DNA of 56,045 nucleotides from Succinatimonas sp. UBA6849 (GCA_002449335.1 DKDL01000002.1:93607-149651), one strand, 5' to 3'; positions 40,679-49,550 are shown, counted from the first letter of the stretch. The notes: generated by a model from the letters alone, not told the origin. Numbers and translations are program-made.

Positions 40679-42067
40679 ATGTCACTAGAAGTCATCATTC
40701 TTGCTGCTGGCAAAGGCAAAAGAATGCACTCAAAATTGCCTAAAGTTCTGCACAAAGTTGCAAACAAGCCAATGTTAGAACATGTTATTGATACAGCAAC
40801 ATCTCTAAATCCTGAGTCAATTCATGTGGTCGTAGGTCACATGGCTGAACTAGTAGAGCAGATGGTAAATGGTCTTTCAGATGATCTTAAAAAACTAGTT
40901 AAGATTGATCTTCAAAAAGAACAGTTAGGTACTGGTCATGCTGTATCCTGTGCTATGGGTGACATCAAAGATGAATCTGATGTCTTAGTTCTTTATGGTG
41001 ATACTCCTTTAACTCCGGCTCCTTTATTACAGGATCTTATTGCATCTTTAAAAGGTAAAGAGATGTCTGTGCTTACTGCTTTTGCTGATAATCCTTTTGG
41101 ATACGGCAGAATTATCAGAAATGAGCAAGGTAATCTTCAGAAAATCGTCGAAGAAAAAGATGCAACAGATGAAGAACGTAAAATCAATGAAGTTAATACC
41201 GGCATGATTGTATGCAAAGGTAAGACTTTAAAAGAATACTTACCAAAGATAAAAAACAATAACAAACAAGGTGAGTATTACTTAACTGACTTATCAGGCA
41301 TGTTAGCATCAGCAGGTAAAGCTGTAGGCATCTTAGTTGCTCCTGATTTTGAAATTCTATCAGGTGTTAATTCAAAGCCTCAGTTAGCTTTTGTTGAAAG
41401 ACTGTACCAAAAGAATGCTGCACAAAAACTATTAGAAGATGGAGTAACTCTTGCAGATCCTTCAAGATTTGATTTAAGAGGCTCTCTAAAGTGCGGTGAA
41501 GATGTGTTCATCGATATTAACTGTATCTTTGAAGGCAATGTTGAGCTTGGCAATAACGTAGTTATTGGCGCAGGTTGCGTTATCAAGAACTGCTCTATTG
41601 GAGATGGTTCAATTATATCTCCATACACAGTAATGGAAGATTCCGTAATTAAGAGAAAAGCAACCATTGGTCCTTTTGCAAGACTGCGTCCAGGTAACAC
41701 TCTAGAAGATGAAGTTCACGTTGGTAACTTCGTTGAATGTAAGAAATCTCACTTAGGCTTAGGTACAAAGGCAGGTCACTTATCATATTTAGGTGATGCT
41801 ACTATCGGTAAAGATGTAAATATCGGTGCCGGTACCATTACCTGTAACTATGATGGAGCTAATAAGTTTAGAACTGAAATTGGTGATGACGTTTTCATCG
41901 GTTCAGATTCACAATTAGTAGCACCTGTAAGTATCAAAAACGGTGTAACCATCGCTGCTGGTACTACTGTAACTAAACACACTCAAATGGACGAGAAAGA
42001 TCTTGTACTTACAAGATCTGAAACAAAGATCGTTAAAAAGTACGCTCGTCCTCACAAGAATAAATAA
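40679..42067 (+). CDS. glmU: Bifunctional GlmU: glucosamine-1-phosphate acetyltransferase / UDP-GlcNAc pyrophosphorylase
   Basis: A 462-residue cytoplasmic enzyme making UDP-GlcNAc for peptidoglycan and LPS. The uridylyltransferase domain begins LEVIILAAGKGKRMHSKLPK (residues 3-22) and contains YGDTPLTP and NTGMIVCKGK; the C-terminal half is a left-handed beta-helix of hexapeptide repeats (GAGCVIKNCSIGDGSIISPY onward), with the acetyl-CoA site region HLSYLGDATIGKDVNIGAGT. It lies 3 bp after lgt and 191 bp before glmS, which makes the GlcN-6-P used two steps earlier. Confidence 0.96.
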   Translation: MSLEVIILAAGKGKRMHSKLPKVLHKVANKPMLEHVIDTATSLNPESIHVVVGHMAELVEQMVNGLSDDLKKLVKIDLQKEQLGTGHAVSCAMGDIKDESDVLVLYGDTPLTPAPLLQDLIASLKGKEMSVLTAFADNPFGYGRIIRNEQGNLQKIVEEKDATDEERKINEVNTGMIVCKGKTLKEYLPKIKNNNKQGEYYLTDLSGMLASAGKAVGILVAPDFEILSGVNSKPQLAFVERLYQKNAAQKLLEDGVTLADPSRFDLRGSLKCGEDVFIDINCIFEGNVELGNNVVIGAGCVIKNCSIGDGSIISPYTVMEDSVIKRKATIGPFARLRPGNTLEDEVHVGNFVECKKSHLGLGTKAGHLSYLGDATIGKDVNIGAGTITCNYDGANKFRTEIGDDVFIGSDSQLVAPVSIKNGVTIAAGTTVTKHTQMDEKDLVLTRSETKIVKKYARPHKNK

Positions 42068-42094
42068 CTTTTTATTCTTAATCTTTGCACCATT

Positions 42095-42120
42095 AGAGTC
42101 CTTCCATTCGAAGGACTCTT
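42095..42120 (+). terminator. Terminator-like hairpin after glmU
   Basis: AGAGTCCTTC-CATTC-GAAGGACTCT is a perfect 10-bp stem, but only TTTA follows, so termination may be partial and allow read-through into glmS. Confidence 0.65.
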
Positions 42121-42201
42121 TACTCATTCAACCGTCAAGAATTCAATATCTGTAAACAACAGATAACAATAAAATTAGATCTGATACAATAAAGGTAAGA
42201 T

Positions 42202-42241
42202 AAGTTAAGATTATTTTGTTAAGAGTAGTAACTCTTAACTT
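42202..42241 (+). promoter_or_regulatory. Two competing hairpins in the glmS leader
   Basis: GTTAAGAGT (42218-42226) pairs with ACTCTTAAC (42231-42239) over a 4-base loop. Alternatively the upstream AAGTTAAGA (42202-42210) pairs with TCTTAACTT (42233-42241). The two structures share the right arm and exclude each other. They end 6 bases before the Shine-Dalgarno AGGA (42248-42251). In enterobacteria glmS translation is controlled by the GlmZ sRNA at its leader; whether this leader works in that way is inference. Confidence 0.5.
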
Positions 42242-42258
42242 CAATGTAGGACTGTATT

Positions 42259-44088
42259 ATGTGCGGAATTGTAGGTGCAGTTGCACAACGTAACGTTTCA
42301 CAAATTTTACTCGAAGGTTTATCAAGACTGGAGTACAGAGGCTATGACAGTGCTGGTATCTGTACCATTGATAACAATACCTTAAACTGCATTAAGACAA
42401 CAGGAAAAGTAAAGAATCTAAAGGAAGCTGTAAAAGAAAAAGGCTGTCCTGGCACTATTGGTATTGCACACACCAGATGGGCAACTCATGGCATTCCATC
42501 AGAGGTAAATGCTCATCCTCATATTTGCGATAACTTAGCTTTAGTTCATAACGGAATTATTGAGAACTTTGCTGAGATTAAAGAGCAGTTAATTGCACAA
42601 GGTTACAAATTCAAATCACAGACTGATACTGAGGTATTAGTTTGCTTGATTCATTACCACTTACAAAAGAGCTCATCTTTATTAGAAGCCTTTAAAAGTG
42701 CTTTAAATGAAGTTAAAGGTTCATTTGGTCTTGCTTTAATCGACAAGAACGATCCAAATACCCTATATGCAGCGCGCTCAGGTTCACCTTTAATTATTGG
42801 TTTAGGTATTGGCGAGAACTTTATTGCCTCAGATACTTTAGCTCTATTACCAGTAACTAGAAGATTCATCTACCTAGAAGAAGGTGAGATTGCTGTATTA
42901 ACTACAGAATCTATTAAGGTCTATGATCTAGATGGTAATGAACTTCATAAGGACATCGTAGAGTCAGATATGGATGCAGAGAGTATTTCTAAAGGTCCAT
43001 ACAGACACTACATGCAAAAAGAGATTTATGAGCAGCCACAATCACTGCAGAATACCTTACTTGGCAGATTAAGAGGAGATGATATCTCTTTAGAGACTGT
43101 TGTAGGTATTGATGAGAATACCTTTAAAGATATCGACTCAATTCAGATTGTAGCTTGTGGTACTTCATATCACGCAGGTTTAGTTGGCAGATACTGGTTA
43201 GAAGCTTTAACAGGTATTTCTACAAATGTAGAAATTGCATCTGAGTACAGATACAGAAAAGCTGTAGTACGAAAGAACAGTCTGTTTATAACCATCTCTC
43301 AGTCAGGCGAAACTGCTGATACTCTGGCTTCATTAAGATTAGCTAAAGAGCAGAACTATAAAAAGAGCCTATGTATCTGTAACGTTAATGGCTCTTCATT
43401 AGTTCGTGAGTCAGACTTTACTTTATTTACTAAAGCAGGTGCTGAAATTGGTGTAGCTTCAACTAAGGCATTTACCACTCAGTTATTAAGCTTACTTATC
43501 TTAGCTTTAATTATTGGTAAGCAAAAAGGTACCATCAGTAAAGAGCAGAACCATGAAATCATAGAAGATATCAGAAAGTTACCTGCTTTAGCTCAAGAGT
43601 TCTTAGACTGTGATAAAGAGATTTCTTTATTATCAGAGCAGTTCTCAGGCAAACATCACTGCCTATTCTTAGGTAGAGGTGTAATGTTCCCTATTGCTCT
43701 TGAGGGTGCCTTAAAGTTAAAGGAAATTAGCTATATTCATGCTGAAGGTTATGCAGCAGGTGAATTAAAGCATGGTCCTATTGCTTTAATTGATAAAGAG
43801 ATGCCGGTAGTGGTTGTTGCTCCTGATAACTCTTTAATGGATAAACTAGTATCTAATATTGAAGAGGTTCGCGCTCGTGGAGCTCTGTTATATATCTTTG
43901 TATCAGAACAGGCTCATCTAAAAGAAGATAGTCAGACAAGAAAGGTATCCTTACCAGATTGTCCTGAAATCTTACAGCCAATTCTGTTTACAATTCCTCT
44001 ACAGCTCTTAGCTTACCATTGTGCTGTAATCAACGGTACTGACGTTGATCAACCAAGAAACCTAGCTAAGTCTGTAACTGTAGAATAA
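42259..44088 (+). CDS. glmS: Glutamine-fructose-6-phosphate aminotransferase (GlcN-6-P synthase)
   Basis: A 609-residue enzyme of the usual length. Cys2 of MCGIVGAV is the glutaminase nucleophile; HTRWATHG and the HNGIIENFAE loop complete the GATase II domain. The second half has two SIS domains (IVACGTSYHAGLVGRYWLE, SQSGETADTLASLR, FLGRGVMFPIALEGALKLKEISY) and ends DQPRNLAKSVTVE. It forms glucosamine-6-phosphate, the entry point for the pathway finished by GlmU just upstream. RBS AGGA 7 bases before the ATG; the leader carries competing hairpins. Confidence 0.97.
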   Translation: MCGIVGAVAQRNVSQILLEGLSRLEYRGYDSAGICTIDNNTLNCIKTTGKVKNLKEAVKEKGCPGTIGIAHTRWATHGIPSEVNAHPHICDNLALVHNGIIENFAEIKEQLIAQGYKFKSQTDTEVLVCLIHYHLQKSSSLLEAFKSALNEVKGSFGLALIDKNDPNTLYAARSGSPLIIGLGIGENFIASDTLALLPVTRRFIYLEEGEIAVLTTESIKVYDLDGNELHKDIVESDMDAESISKGPYRHYMQKEIYEQPQSLQNTLLGRLRGDDISLETVVGIDENTFKDIDSIQIVACGTSYHAGLVGRYWLEALTGISTNVEIASEYRYRKAVVRKNSLFITISQSGETADTLASLRLAKEQNYKKSLCICNVNGSSLVRESDFTLFTKAGAEIGVASTKAFTTQLLSLLILALIIGKQKGTISKEQNHEIIEDIRKLPALAQEFLDCDKEISLLSEQFSGKHHCLFLGRGVMFPIALEGALKLKEISYIHAEGYAAGELKHGPIALIDKEMPVVVVAPDNSLMDKLVSNIEEVRARGALLYIFVSEQAHLKEDSQTRKVSLPDCPEILQPILFTIPLQLLAYHCAVINGTDVDQPRNLAKSVTVE

Positions 44089-44105
44089 TTAAAGTAAAAA
44101 ACACG

Positions 44106-44144
44106 CTGTCACCAGTCCATTACGGATCGGTGACAGATTTTTTT
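44106..44144 (+). terminator. Terminator after glmS
   Basis: CTGTCACC pairs with GGTGACAG, with an inner TCC/GGA helix, and is followed by TTTTTTT. Confidence 0.92.
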
Positions 44145-44208
44145 AACTAAATCACAAAAAGACTGTATTATATGCGTTGAAAATTTAGCAATAAAATCAT
44201 AAATACGC

Positions 44209-46080
44209 ATGTTAACAAAAGAAAAAGCCATAAAAATCTCTGTTCCTTACTGTTTAATCTCAGTAGCAAGAGATTCAGTTTACTACTTTGTACTGTCTTT
44301 CTATTTCTTATACCTCTCTAGAGTACTAAATCTGTCTTTAAGTTGCCTAGTACCCATGCTTTTGTTTATAAAGGTCGTTGATATCATCAAAGAACCTTTC
44401 ATAGGATGGTTACTTGATTCATTAGGCACTTACCTAAAACTGAATAAATTTAGAGTCTTTATCTTTGCAGGAACCATTTTCAATGCCTCAGTCACCATTG
44501 CCATGTTTAATGTTCCACATTTGACAGCTGAGAACTTTGAAATACTCTACTGTGCTGTTTGCTATGGTCTTTGGACGATTACTTTCTCTTTATATGACTT
44601 ATCAACATGGGCAGTGCTTACCTCATTTGGTAAAGACAATAAACTAAGAGAAGCTTTTGCTTCTGTTTCTAGAATTTCATCTTTGATTGGCTTTTCGATT
44701 ACACTGCTAATCTTTTCAACTATTTTTGATTCAAACAGCATCTTACCTAAGATTGTCCAAACTATTCCTGAGCATAACTTCAATGTAAGTTCTTTCTACA
44801 TTGCAGCTTTCCTTGTAATAACAGCAATCCTATTTACATTAAGCTATAGTGAAAAGAATGCATCTCATAAAAAGATAGCTTTTTCAAAAGCCCAAAAGGC
44901 TTTTTGGGGTAATGATCAGCTGATTATTACCTTTGCAGTAACTCTTTTACAGCAAATCACGTTAAGCGTCTTTATTTGTTCATTTGGTTACTTTTTCTTA
45001 TTTTTACAAAAAATTCCTACTGACTACGAGATCTTTTTACAGGTTCATCTACCTTGGATGATCACTGCCTTTATTTCGCTGTTATTGTTTAAAGATCTGG
45101 TAAAAGTAACTTCAAGAAAAGCCGTTTTCATTATTTCTATCATTCTGCCAATGATTGGTTTTGTATCAATGTTCTTACTGGATTTCTTTGGAGAACTAAC
45201 TCTTCCTATCATCGGTGCTTTAGTATCAATCAGTGCCTGTGGTTTTGCCCTCTCTTTGGCATCTACCACAGTGATGACTGCTGATTGTGTTGATTATGGT
45301 GAATTCAAATTTGGTATTCGAGCTGAATGTATGAACTTTTCAGTTCAAACTATGTCAGCTAAAATTGGTTATGTATTCATTCTAATCATCACTGGTCTGT
45401 CTTTCTCTTTTTCAGATATCTTTGTAAAAAACGTAAATTTAACCAATCAGATGTATTCAATCTATTTATGCATTCTGATTGTTTGTATCTGTAGTGTAGC
45501 AATGCTCATTGTTTACATTACTTACTACAAATTACATGGAAGTTTCTTTGAAAACAGCCTGAACGCTATTACCTATTTTTCAAATAACAAAACAGCTGCT
45601 GTAAAAGAGAAATTCAATTCTGTCAGATATGCAATCGATGAACATTGTGTTCTCTATAAGTTAAAAGCAAACGATCTTGATGAAGTGTTACAAGTTTTAA
45701 CTGACCGATTATTTGAAGTTAAAGCTATCAAATCAAAGCATGAATTCTTAAAAGGCATCAATGAAAAGATAGCTAAGAATCCTGCTGGTATTGCTCATGG
45801 CATTGCCATTCCACATGCTCGTGGCAATTACGTAAACAGAAGTTCTTTAGCTGTTGCTACCCTTAAGACTCCATTAAATTGTGGAGCAAGCGATAACAAG
45901 CCATGTGATCTATTCTTTTTGATAGCTGTTCCTGATGATGGTGTATCTCACATCAATCTGCTATCAAATCTATCTTTAATGCTAAGTGAACCAGGCTTTG
46001 CTGATAAGTTAAGACACTCAGGTTCAAGTGAAGAAATTACAAAAAGGCTAATCTCATGCGAAAGAAATTTATTCAACTAA
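44209..46080 (+). CDS. GPH-type sugar/cation transporter fused to a fructose/nitrogen-type PTS EIIA domain
   Basis: A 623-residue fusion. Residues 1-455 are an inner membrane transporter with about 12 helices of the glycoside-pentoside-hexuronide:cation (MelB-like) type; the family motif is seen at ADCVDYGEFKFGIRAE and an N-terminal DIIKEPFIGWLLDS matches the DxxxDPxxG-type motif. Residues about 475-623 are a PTS EIIA type 2 domain with GIAHGIAIPHARG; H536 is the expected phosphohistidine and H530 its neighbour. LacS-like carriers are known with a glucose-type EIIA tail, so transport is probably tuned by phosphorylation here too. The substrate is not identified. The next gene overlaps its end by 25 bp. 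Confidence 0.82.
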   Translation: MLTKEKAIKISVPYCLISVARDSVYYFVLSFYFLYLSRVLNLSLSCLVPMLLFIKVVDIIKEPFIGWLLDSLGTYLKLNKFRVFIFAGTIFNASVTIAMFNVPHLTAENFEILYCAVCYGLWTITFSLYDLSTWAVLTSFGKDNKLREAFASVSRISSLIGFSITLLIFSTIFDSNSILPKIVQTIPEHNFNVSSFYIAAFLVITAILFTLSYSEKNASHKKIAFSKAQKAFWGNDQLIITFAVTLLQQITLSVFICSFGYFFLFLQKIPTDYEIFLQVHLPWMITAFISLLLFKDLVKVTSRKAVFIISIILPMIGFVSMFLLDFFGELTLPIIGALVSISACGFALSLASTTVMTADCVDYGEFKFGIRAECMNFSVQTMSAKIGYVFILIITGLSFSFSDIFVKNVNLTNQMYSIYLCILIVCICSVAMLIVYITYYKLHGSFFENSLNAITYFSNNKTAAVKEKFNSVRYAIDEHCVLYKLKANDLDEVLQVLTDRLFEVKAIKSKHEFLKGINEKIAKNPAGIAHGIAIPHARGNYVNRSSLAVATLKTPLNCGASDNKPCDLFFLIAVPDDGVSHINLLSNLSLMLSEPGFADKLRHSGSSEEITKRLISCERNLFN

Positions 46081-46811
46081 TTACAATTGTATCCACTATT
46101 TTTACCTTTGAACAAGCGCAGGCAAGTGCTAACGTTGTAGTATGTGCAGTACCTCAGGTGTATTCAGCACTAGAAAGTGCTAAAGATGGAGCTTCAGATA
46201 AATTTGAAACTTATTACGCTCCATCTGAAGATCTAACATCTCGAATTGCCAATAACTCAGGCAAATGTTCAATCGTTGTAAGCTCAGATGAGAAGCTGGC
46301 AATCTTAATGCTAAGAGCTGAAAAGACTACTCAAGAAGGGATCAAACCTTTTGTAAAAGCTCCTCTTATTCTTTGGTCTAAAGATGAGTACCTATTTAAA
46401 AACGACATCAATGCTATCAAAGATAAAAAGCTAAAGTCATTAGCTCTTCCAAAGGCTACCTTAACTCCTGTAGGATTTGCTGCCTCTCAAATTGTTAAAA
46501 AGAAGAACTTCCCAACTGACTACATCAAGTACAGGCTCTTCAGAACAGAGCATGAGTATCAGGCTTATGCTATGGTCAACAGTGGTAACGTACAGACTGG
46601 ATTTTTGACCAAGCCTTTGATTATGAAAGATGGTAAGGCAACAGGTTCATACTGGTTCGTACCTCATGAGTACTATGATCCAATTAAGTATTACCTTATC
46701 AACACTAATACTAATTCTTTTAGAACTAAAAAGGTTTATAACTATCTTTTAAATGACAGTAACGTACATCAGTACTTTATAAAAGCAGGTTTTGAGGAAT
46801 TAGACAAATAA
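46056..46811 (+). CDS. ModA-like periplasmic substrate-binding protein
   Basis: A 251-residue secreted protein. Residues 1-24 are a signal peptide (MRKKFIQLITIVSTIF..., ending QASA). The mature part follows ModA-type layout: VVVCAVPQVYSALESAKD, SGKCSIVVSSDEKLAIL, SLALPKATLTPVGFAASQIV and a closing YLLNDSNVHQYFIKAGF. ModA proteins bind molybdate or similar oxyanions; the ligand-binding residues are not clearly conserved, so the ligand is uncertain. It starts inside the transporter gene (25-bp overlap), which suggests translational coupling, although an ABC-type binding protein and a secondary GPH carrier are not usual partners. No ModBC genes are nearby. Confidence 0.65.
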   Translation: MRKKFIQLITIVSTIFTFEQAQASANVVVCAVPQVYSALESAKDGASDKFETYYAPSEDLTSRIANNSGKCSIVVSSDEKLAILMLRAEKTTQEGIKPFVKAPLILWSKDEYLFKNDINAIKDKKLKSLALPKATLTPVGFAASQIVKKKNFPTDYIKYRLFRTEHEYQAYAMVNSGNVQTGFLTKPLIMKDGKATGSYWFVPHEYYDPIKYYLINTNTNSFRTKKVYNYLLNDSNVHQYFIKAGFEELDK

Positions 46812-46820
46812 AGGTAAAGA

Positions 46821-47591
46821 CTAATGCTGACAGTAGTAGCAATCGAAACGGCAAGCCTTACCGTCAACAAAGCTACTACGTCTTACATTAAGCTCTAGAG
46901 GTGGTTCACCTGATGGTCTTTTTACAACTAAATGGTGACCTGCTACGGTAAGTAAATAATTTGCATAATCGACAGTATCTAAATCAAAGCCTACCAATTC
47001 ATGAAAGACGCGCATGTCTTTTTTAACTAATGCGCTCTTAGAACGTTCAGGAAACATCGGATCATAATAAATTACATCAGGTGTTTCTAATTGAGCTCCC
47101 GTTTCAAGATTATCTTTAACACTACCGAAATTGCATAAAGTAGGAAGACCATTTTTAAGTTTAGATAAGATCTCATCAGATGTTTGTGCCTTTTTCATTG
47201 CACAGACTAATAAAAGCCAAATCACAGGATTTCTTTCAAACATATATACTGTGGCACCTGCTGACTGTAGGATTAAACTCTCTCGACCTAAACCTGCTGT
47301 CGCATCAAAGACAACTGGTTTTGAGAGTTTTCCCATCACAGCACGACAGACCGCTTCACTGTTTTTACCGCTGTGATTTAATCGCCATAATAGCTTTTCA
47401 TTGAAAACGTCAATCTTAAAATCCTTTTCAGAGATTTCTGAATCCTCGAGAGAAAGGTAGATTTCATCGTTTACATGAAGTACAAAATGGGAATTTAAAG
47501 CTATAGTTTCGCTTTGTGAAGACAAAGCTTCTTTAACTAATAAAGCTTCCTTCTCAAAAGGAGAGTCTTTGGCGATTCTAATCTCAAGCAT
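46821..47591 (-). CDS. rsmJ: 16S rRNA (guanine1516-N2)-methyltransferase
   Basis: A 256-residue SAM-dependent enzyme that methylates G1516 of 16S rRNA. Motif I is FDATAGLGRESL, and the catalytic block YYDPMFPERSKSALVKKDMRVF is typical of RsmJ. The C-terminal end RFDCYYCQH carries two Cys and a His in a short stretch, which E. coli RsmJ does not have in this form as far as I recall. It leads the minus-strand cluster rsmJ-aroE-tsaC-purE-yrdD at its 3' end and is convergent with the transporter genes. Confidence 0.9.
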   Translation of the reverse strand: MLEIRIAKDSPFEKEALLVKEALSSQSETIALNSHFVLHVNDEIYLSLEDSEISEKDFKIDVFNEKLLWRLNHSGKNSEAVCRAVMGKLSKPVVFDATAGLGRESLILQSAGATVYMFERNPVIWLLLVCAMKKAQTSDEILSKLKNGLPTLCNFGSVKDNLETGAQLETPDVIYYDPMFPERSKSALVKKDMRVFHELVGFDLDTVDYANYLLTVAGHHLVVKRPSGEPPLELNVRRSSFVDGKACRFDCYYCQH

Positions 47592-47604
47592 GCTCTAATC
47601 TTTT

Positions 47605-48405
47605 CTATCTAAACTGCTTAATAGCATTATCAAAATCAGGCTTTACATTACGCCACAATTCAAAACTTAAGATTGCCTGTCCGACTAACATACCAAAACC
47701 ATCATAAGCTTTTACCCCTAAGGATGCAGCTTTATCTGTAAAGCAGGTATGACCATCAGGGCGGTACATTAAATCATAGACAAATACTGCTTTAGATAAG
47801 ATTGAGTCATCGATGTTTGGTAACTCATTTTTTAATGACAGAGATGTAGCATTGATAATCACATCATATGTGCCACTTAAATTCTCATAAGAAGTACCAT
47901 CGACTGTACCAGGATAAGCAATGGCTAAATCTAAAGCCTTTGAAACTGTACGGTTTACAATAGTTAGCTTTTTAACTCCACTTTCGATGATTGGCTTTAA
48001 GATACCTTTAGCTGCTCCTCCTGCACCAATAATTAAGACATGAGCATCTTTTAGAGGACAACCTAATCTCTTTAAATCATAAACTAGACCTCTACCATCG
48101 GTGTTATCACCTAAGATAGAACCATCAGGCATCTTCTTTAAGGTATTAACAGCACCAGCTGCCTTTGCATATTCTGTTAAGGTATCAGCATATGAGAAAG
48201 CATCTAGTTTACAAGGCACAGTAATATTGCAACCTAAGCCACCGTTTTTAAAAAATTCATCAGCACACTGCTTGAAACAACCTTCATCAACCAAGATACG
48301 TCCGTATTCAAGATCTTGATGAGTTTCTTTAGCAAAATAAGCATGTAATGCTGGAGACATTGAATGAGCTACAGGATTACCAAATAAAACGTACTTGTCT
48401 GTCAT
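47605..48405 (-). CDS. aroE: Shikimate dehydrogenase
   Basis: A 266-residue NADPH-dependent enzyme reducing 3-dehydroshikimate to shikimate in aromatic amino acid synthesis. FGNPVAHSMSPALHAYFA at residues 5-22 is the shikimate-binding region, the catalytic Lys is in NITVPCKLDAF, and NADPH binds at LIIGAGGAAKGI with NRT after it. The ATG at 48405 shares its A with the last base of the tsaC stop (TAATG), so the two genes are translationally coupled; the frame extends to 48417 but offers no better start. tsaC-aroE adjacency is the enterobacterial order. Confidence 0.95.
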   Translation of the reverse strand: MTDKYVLFGNPVAHSMSPALHAYFAKETHQDLEYGRILVDEGCFKQCADEFFKNGGLGCNITVPCKLDAFSYADTLTEYAKAAGAVNTLKKMPDGSILGDNTDGRGLVYDLKRLGCPLKDAHVLIIGAGGAAKGILKPIIESGVKKLTIVNRTVSKALDLAIAYPGTVDGTSYENLSGTYDVIINATSLSLKNELPNIDDSILSKAVFVYDLMYRPDGHTCFTDKAASLGVKAYDGFGMLVGQAILSFELWRNVKPDFDNAIKQFR

Positions 48406-48992
48406 TATTCTTTCCAACCAGGTCCCTTTCTAACAAGGGTATGAGTTAAGGTATCGTAAATTGAAGTGGGAGCGTTCTGACCTCCACAAGGAAGATCCAA
48501 CACTAGATCTACTCGTTCTAACAGTTTTTTATCCAATAAGGAAACATCACTAGTTGCAGGTAGACCTGAGATATTTGCACTTGTAGATACAAGTGGTGTT
48601 CCACTGTCTTTGCACAGAGTTGCCAATGTTTCAAAAGCAGTTATCCTTACAGCAACTGTATGATTATCTTTTAGTGCTATGCTGTGAAAATCATCATTCA
48701 TAGGCAGAATGAAAGTATGAGGACCAGGCCACATAGATGACATTAGCTTGTGAGCTGAGGCATCAACTCTTTTATCATCAATGTATCTTGATAATGTGGA
48801 CAAAGCGCTGTCAACAATGATTAGACCTTTGCTAACATCGCGCTCTTTTGCCGCAATTACTTTTTTTACAGCATCTTCATTAAAAACAGAGCAACTGATG
48901 CCATAAACACCTTCTGAAGGACAAATTACCAGTCCTCCTGATTTTATGACCTCAGCTGCTTTTTTGATGCTTTTTGAAAAAATAGCAGTCAT
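48405..48992 (-). CDS. tsaC: Threonylcarbamoyl-AMP synthase (Sua5/YrdC family)
   Basis: A 195-residue protein that makes threonylcarbamoyl-AMP from threonine, bicarbonate and ATP for tRNA t6A37, the base later cyclised by TcdA (25284). Motifs: GGLVICPSEGVYGISC, KERDVSKGLIIV, WPGPHTFIL, VAVRIT and PLVSTSANISGLP, in the YrdC order. Short form without the Sua5 extension. It overlaps aroE by one base and follows purE by 3 bp. Confidence 0.94.
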   Translation of the reverse strand: MTAIFSKSIKKAAEVIKSGGLVICPSEGVYGISCSVFNEDAVKKVIAAKERDVSKGLIIVDSALSTLSRYIDDKRVDASAHKLMSSMWPGPHTFILPMNDDFHSIALKDNHTVAVRITAFETLATLCKDSGTPLVSTSANISGLPATSDVSLLDKKLLERVDLVLDLPCGGQNAPTSIYDTLTHTLVRKGPGWKE

Positions 48993-48995
48993 TGC

Positions 48996-49505
48996 TTAGA
49001 TATTCTTTAACTTGTCCTGTAAAGCTGCATCTTTATCCATAACAGCCTTAGCTGCCTTTGCTCTGTCAGTTTTTACTTTAGCGTCGATATCTTTATCGGT
49101 TAACGCAATGATTTGAGCTGCTAAATAAGCTGCGTTCTTAGCACCTGCTTTACCTACAGCAACGGTAGCTACAGGGATACCACCTGGCATCTGCACTGTT
49201 GAATATAAGGCATCAACACCTGATAAAGGGCCACCATCACATGGGATACCAATTACAGGTCTTGTTGTTCTTGCTGCAATTGCTCCTGCTAAGTGAGCTG
49301 CAAGACCTGCTGCACCAATAAATACAGCACAACCTCTCTTTTCTGCATCTGTGACATACTCACTTACAACATCAGGAGTACGATGAGCAGAAGCTACTCT
49401 TGCTTCATAAGGAATACCAAAGCCCTTTAAAATTGACATGGTGTTTTCTAGTAAAGGAAGATCAGAATCTGATCCCATTAAAATAGCAACAAATGCTTTT
49501 GACAT
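48996..49505 (-). CDS. purE: N5-carboxyaminoimidazole ribonucleotide mutase
   Basis: A 169-residue class I PurE of purine synthesis, interconverting N5-CAIR and CAIR. The motifs LMGSDSDLPLL, ARVASAHRTPD and FIGAAGLAAHLAG place the substrate and catalytic His; GGPLSGVDALYSTVQMPGGIPVATVAVGKAGAKNAA completes the family pattern across two lines. purE usually pairs with purK, which is not seen here; instead it sits between yrdD and tsaC. Confidence 0.96.
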   Translation of the reverse strand: MSKAFVAILMGSDSDLPLLENTMSILKGFGIPYEARVASAHRTPDVVSEYVTDAEKRGCAVFIGAAGLAAHLAGAIAARTTRPVIGIPCDGGPLSGVDALYSTVQMPGGIPVATVAVGKAGAKNAAYLAAQIIALTDKDIDAKVKTDRAKAAKAVMDKDAALQDKLKNI

Positions 49506-49525
49506 AATTATTTACCTCGCTAACA

Positions 49526-49544
49526 GTGGTAAAGATTTTACCAC
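49526..49544 (-). promoter_or_regulatory. Hairpin between yrdD and purE
   Basis: GTGGTAAA-GAT-TTTACCAC is a perfect 8-bp inverted repeat in the 45-bp gap, without a T-run. It may be a processing or translation-control hairpin before purE. Confidence 0.45.
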
Positions 49545-49550
49545 GAGCCA

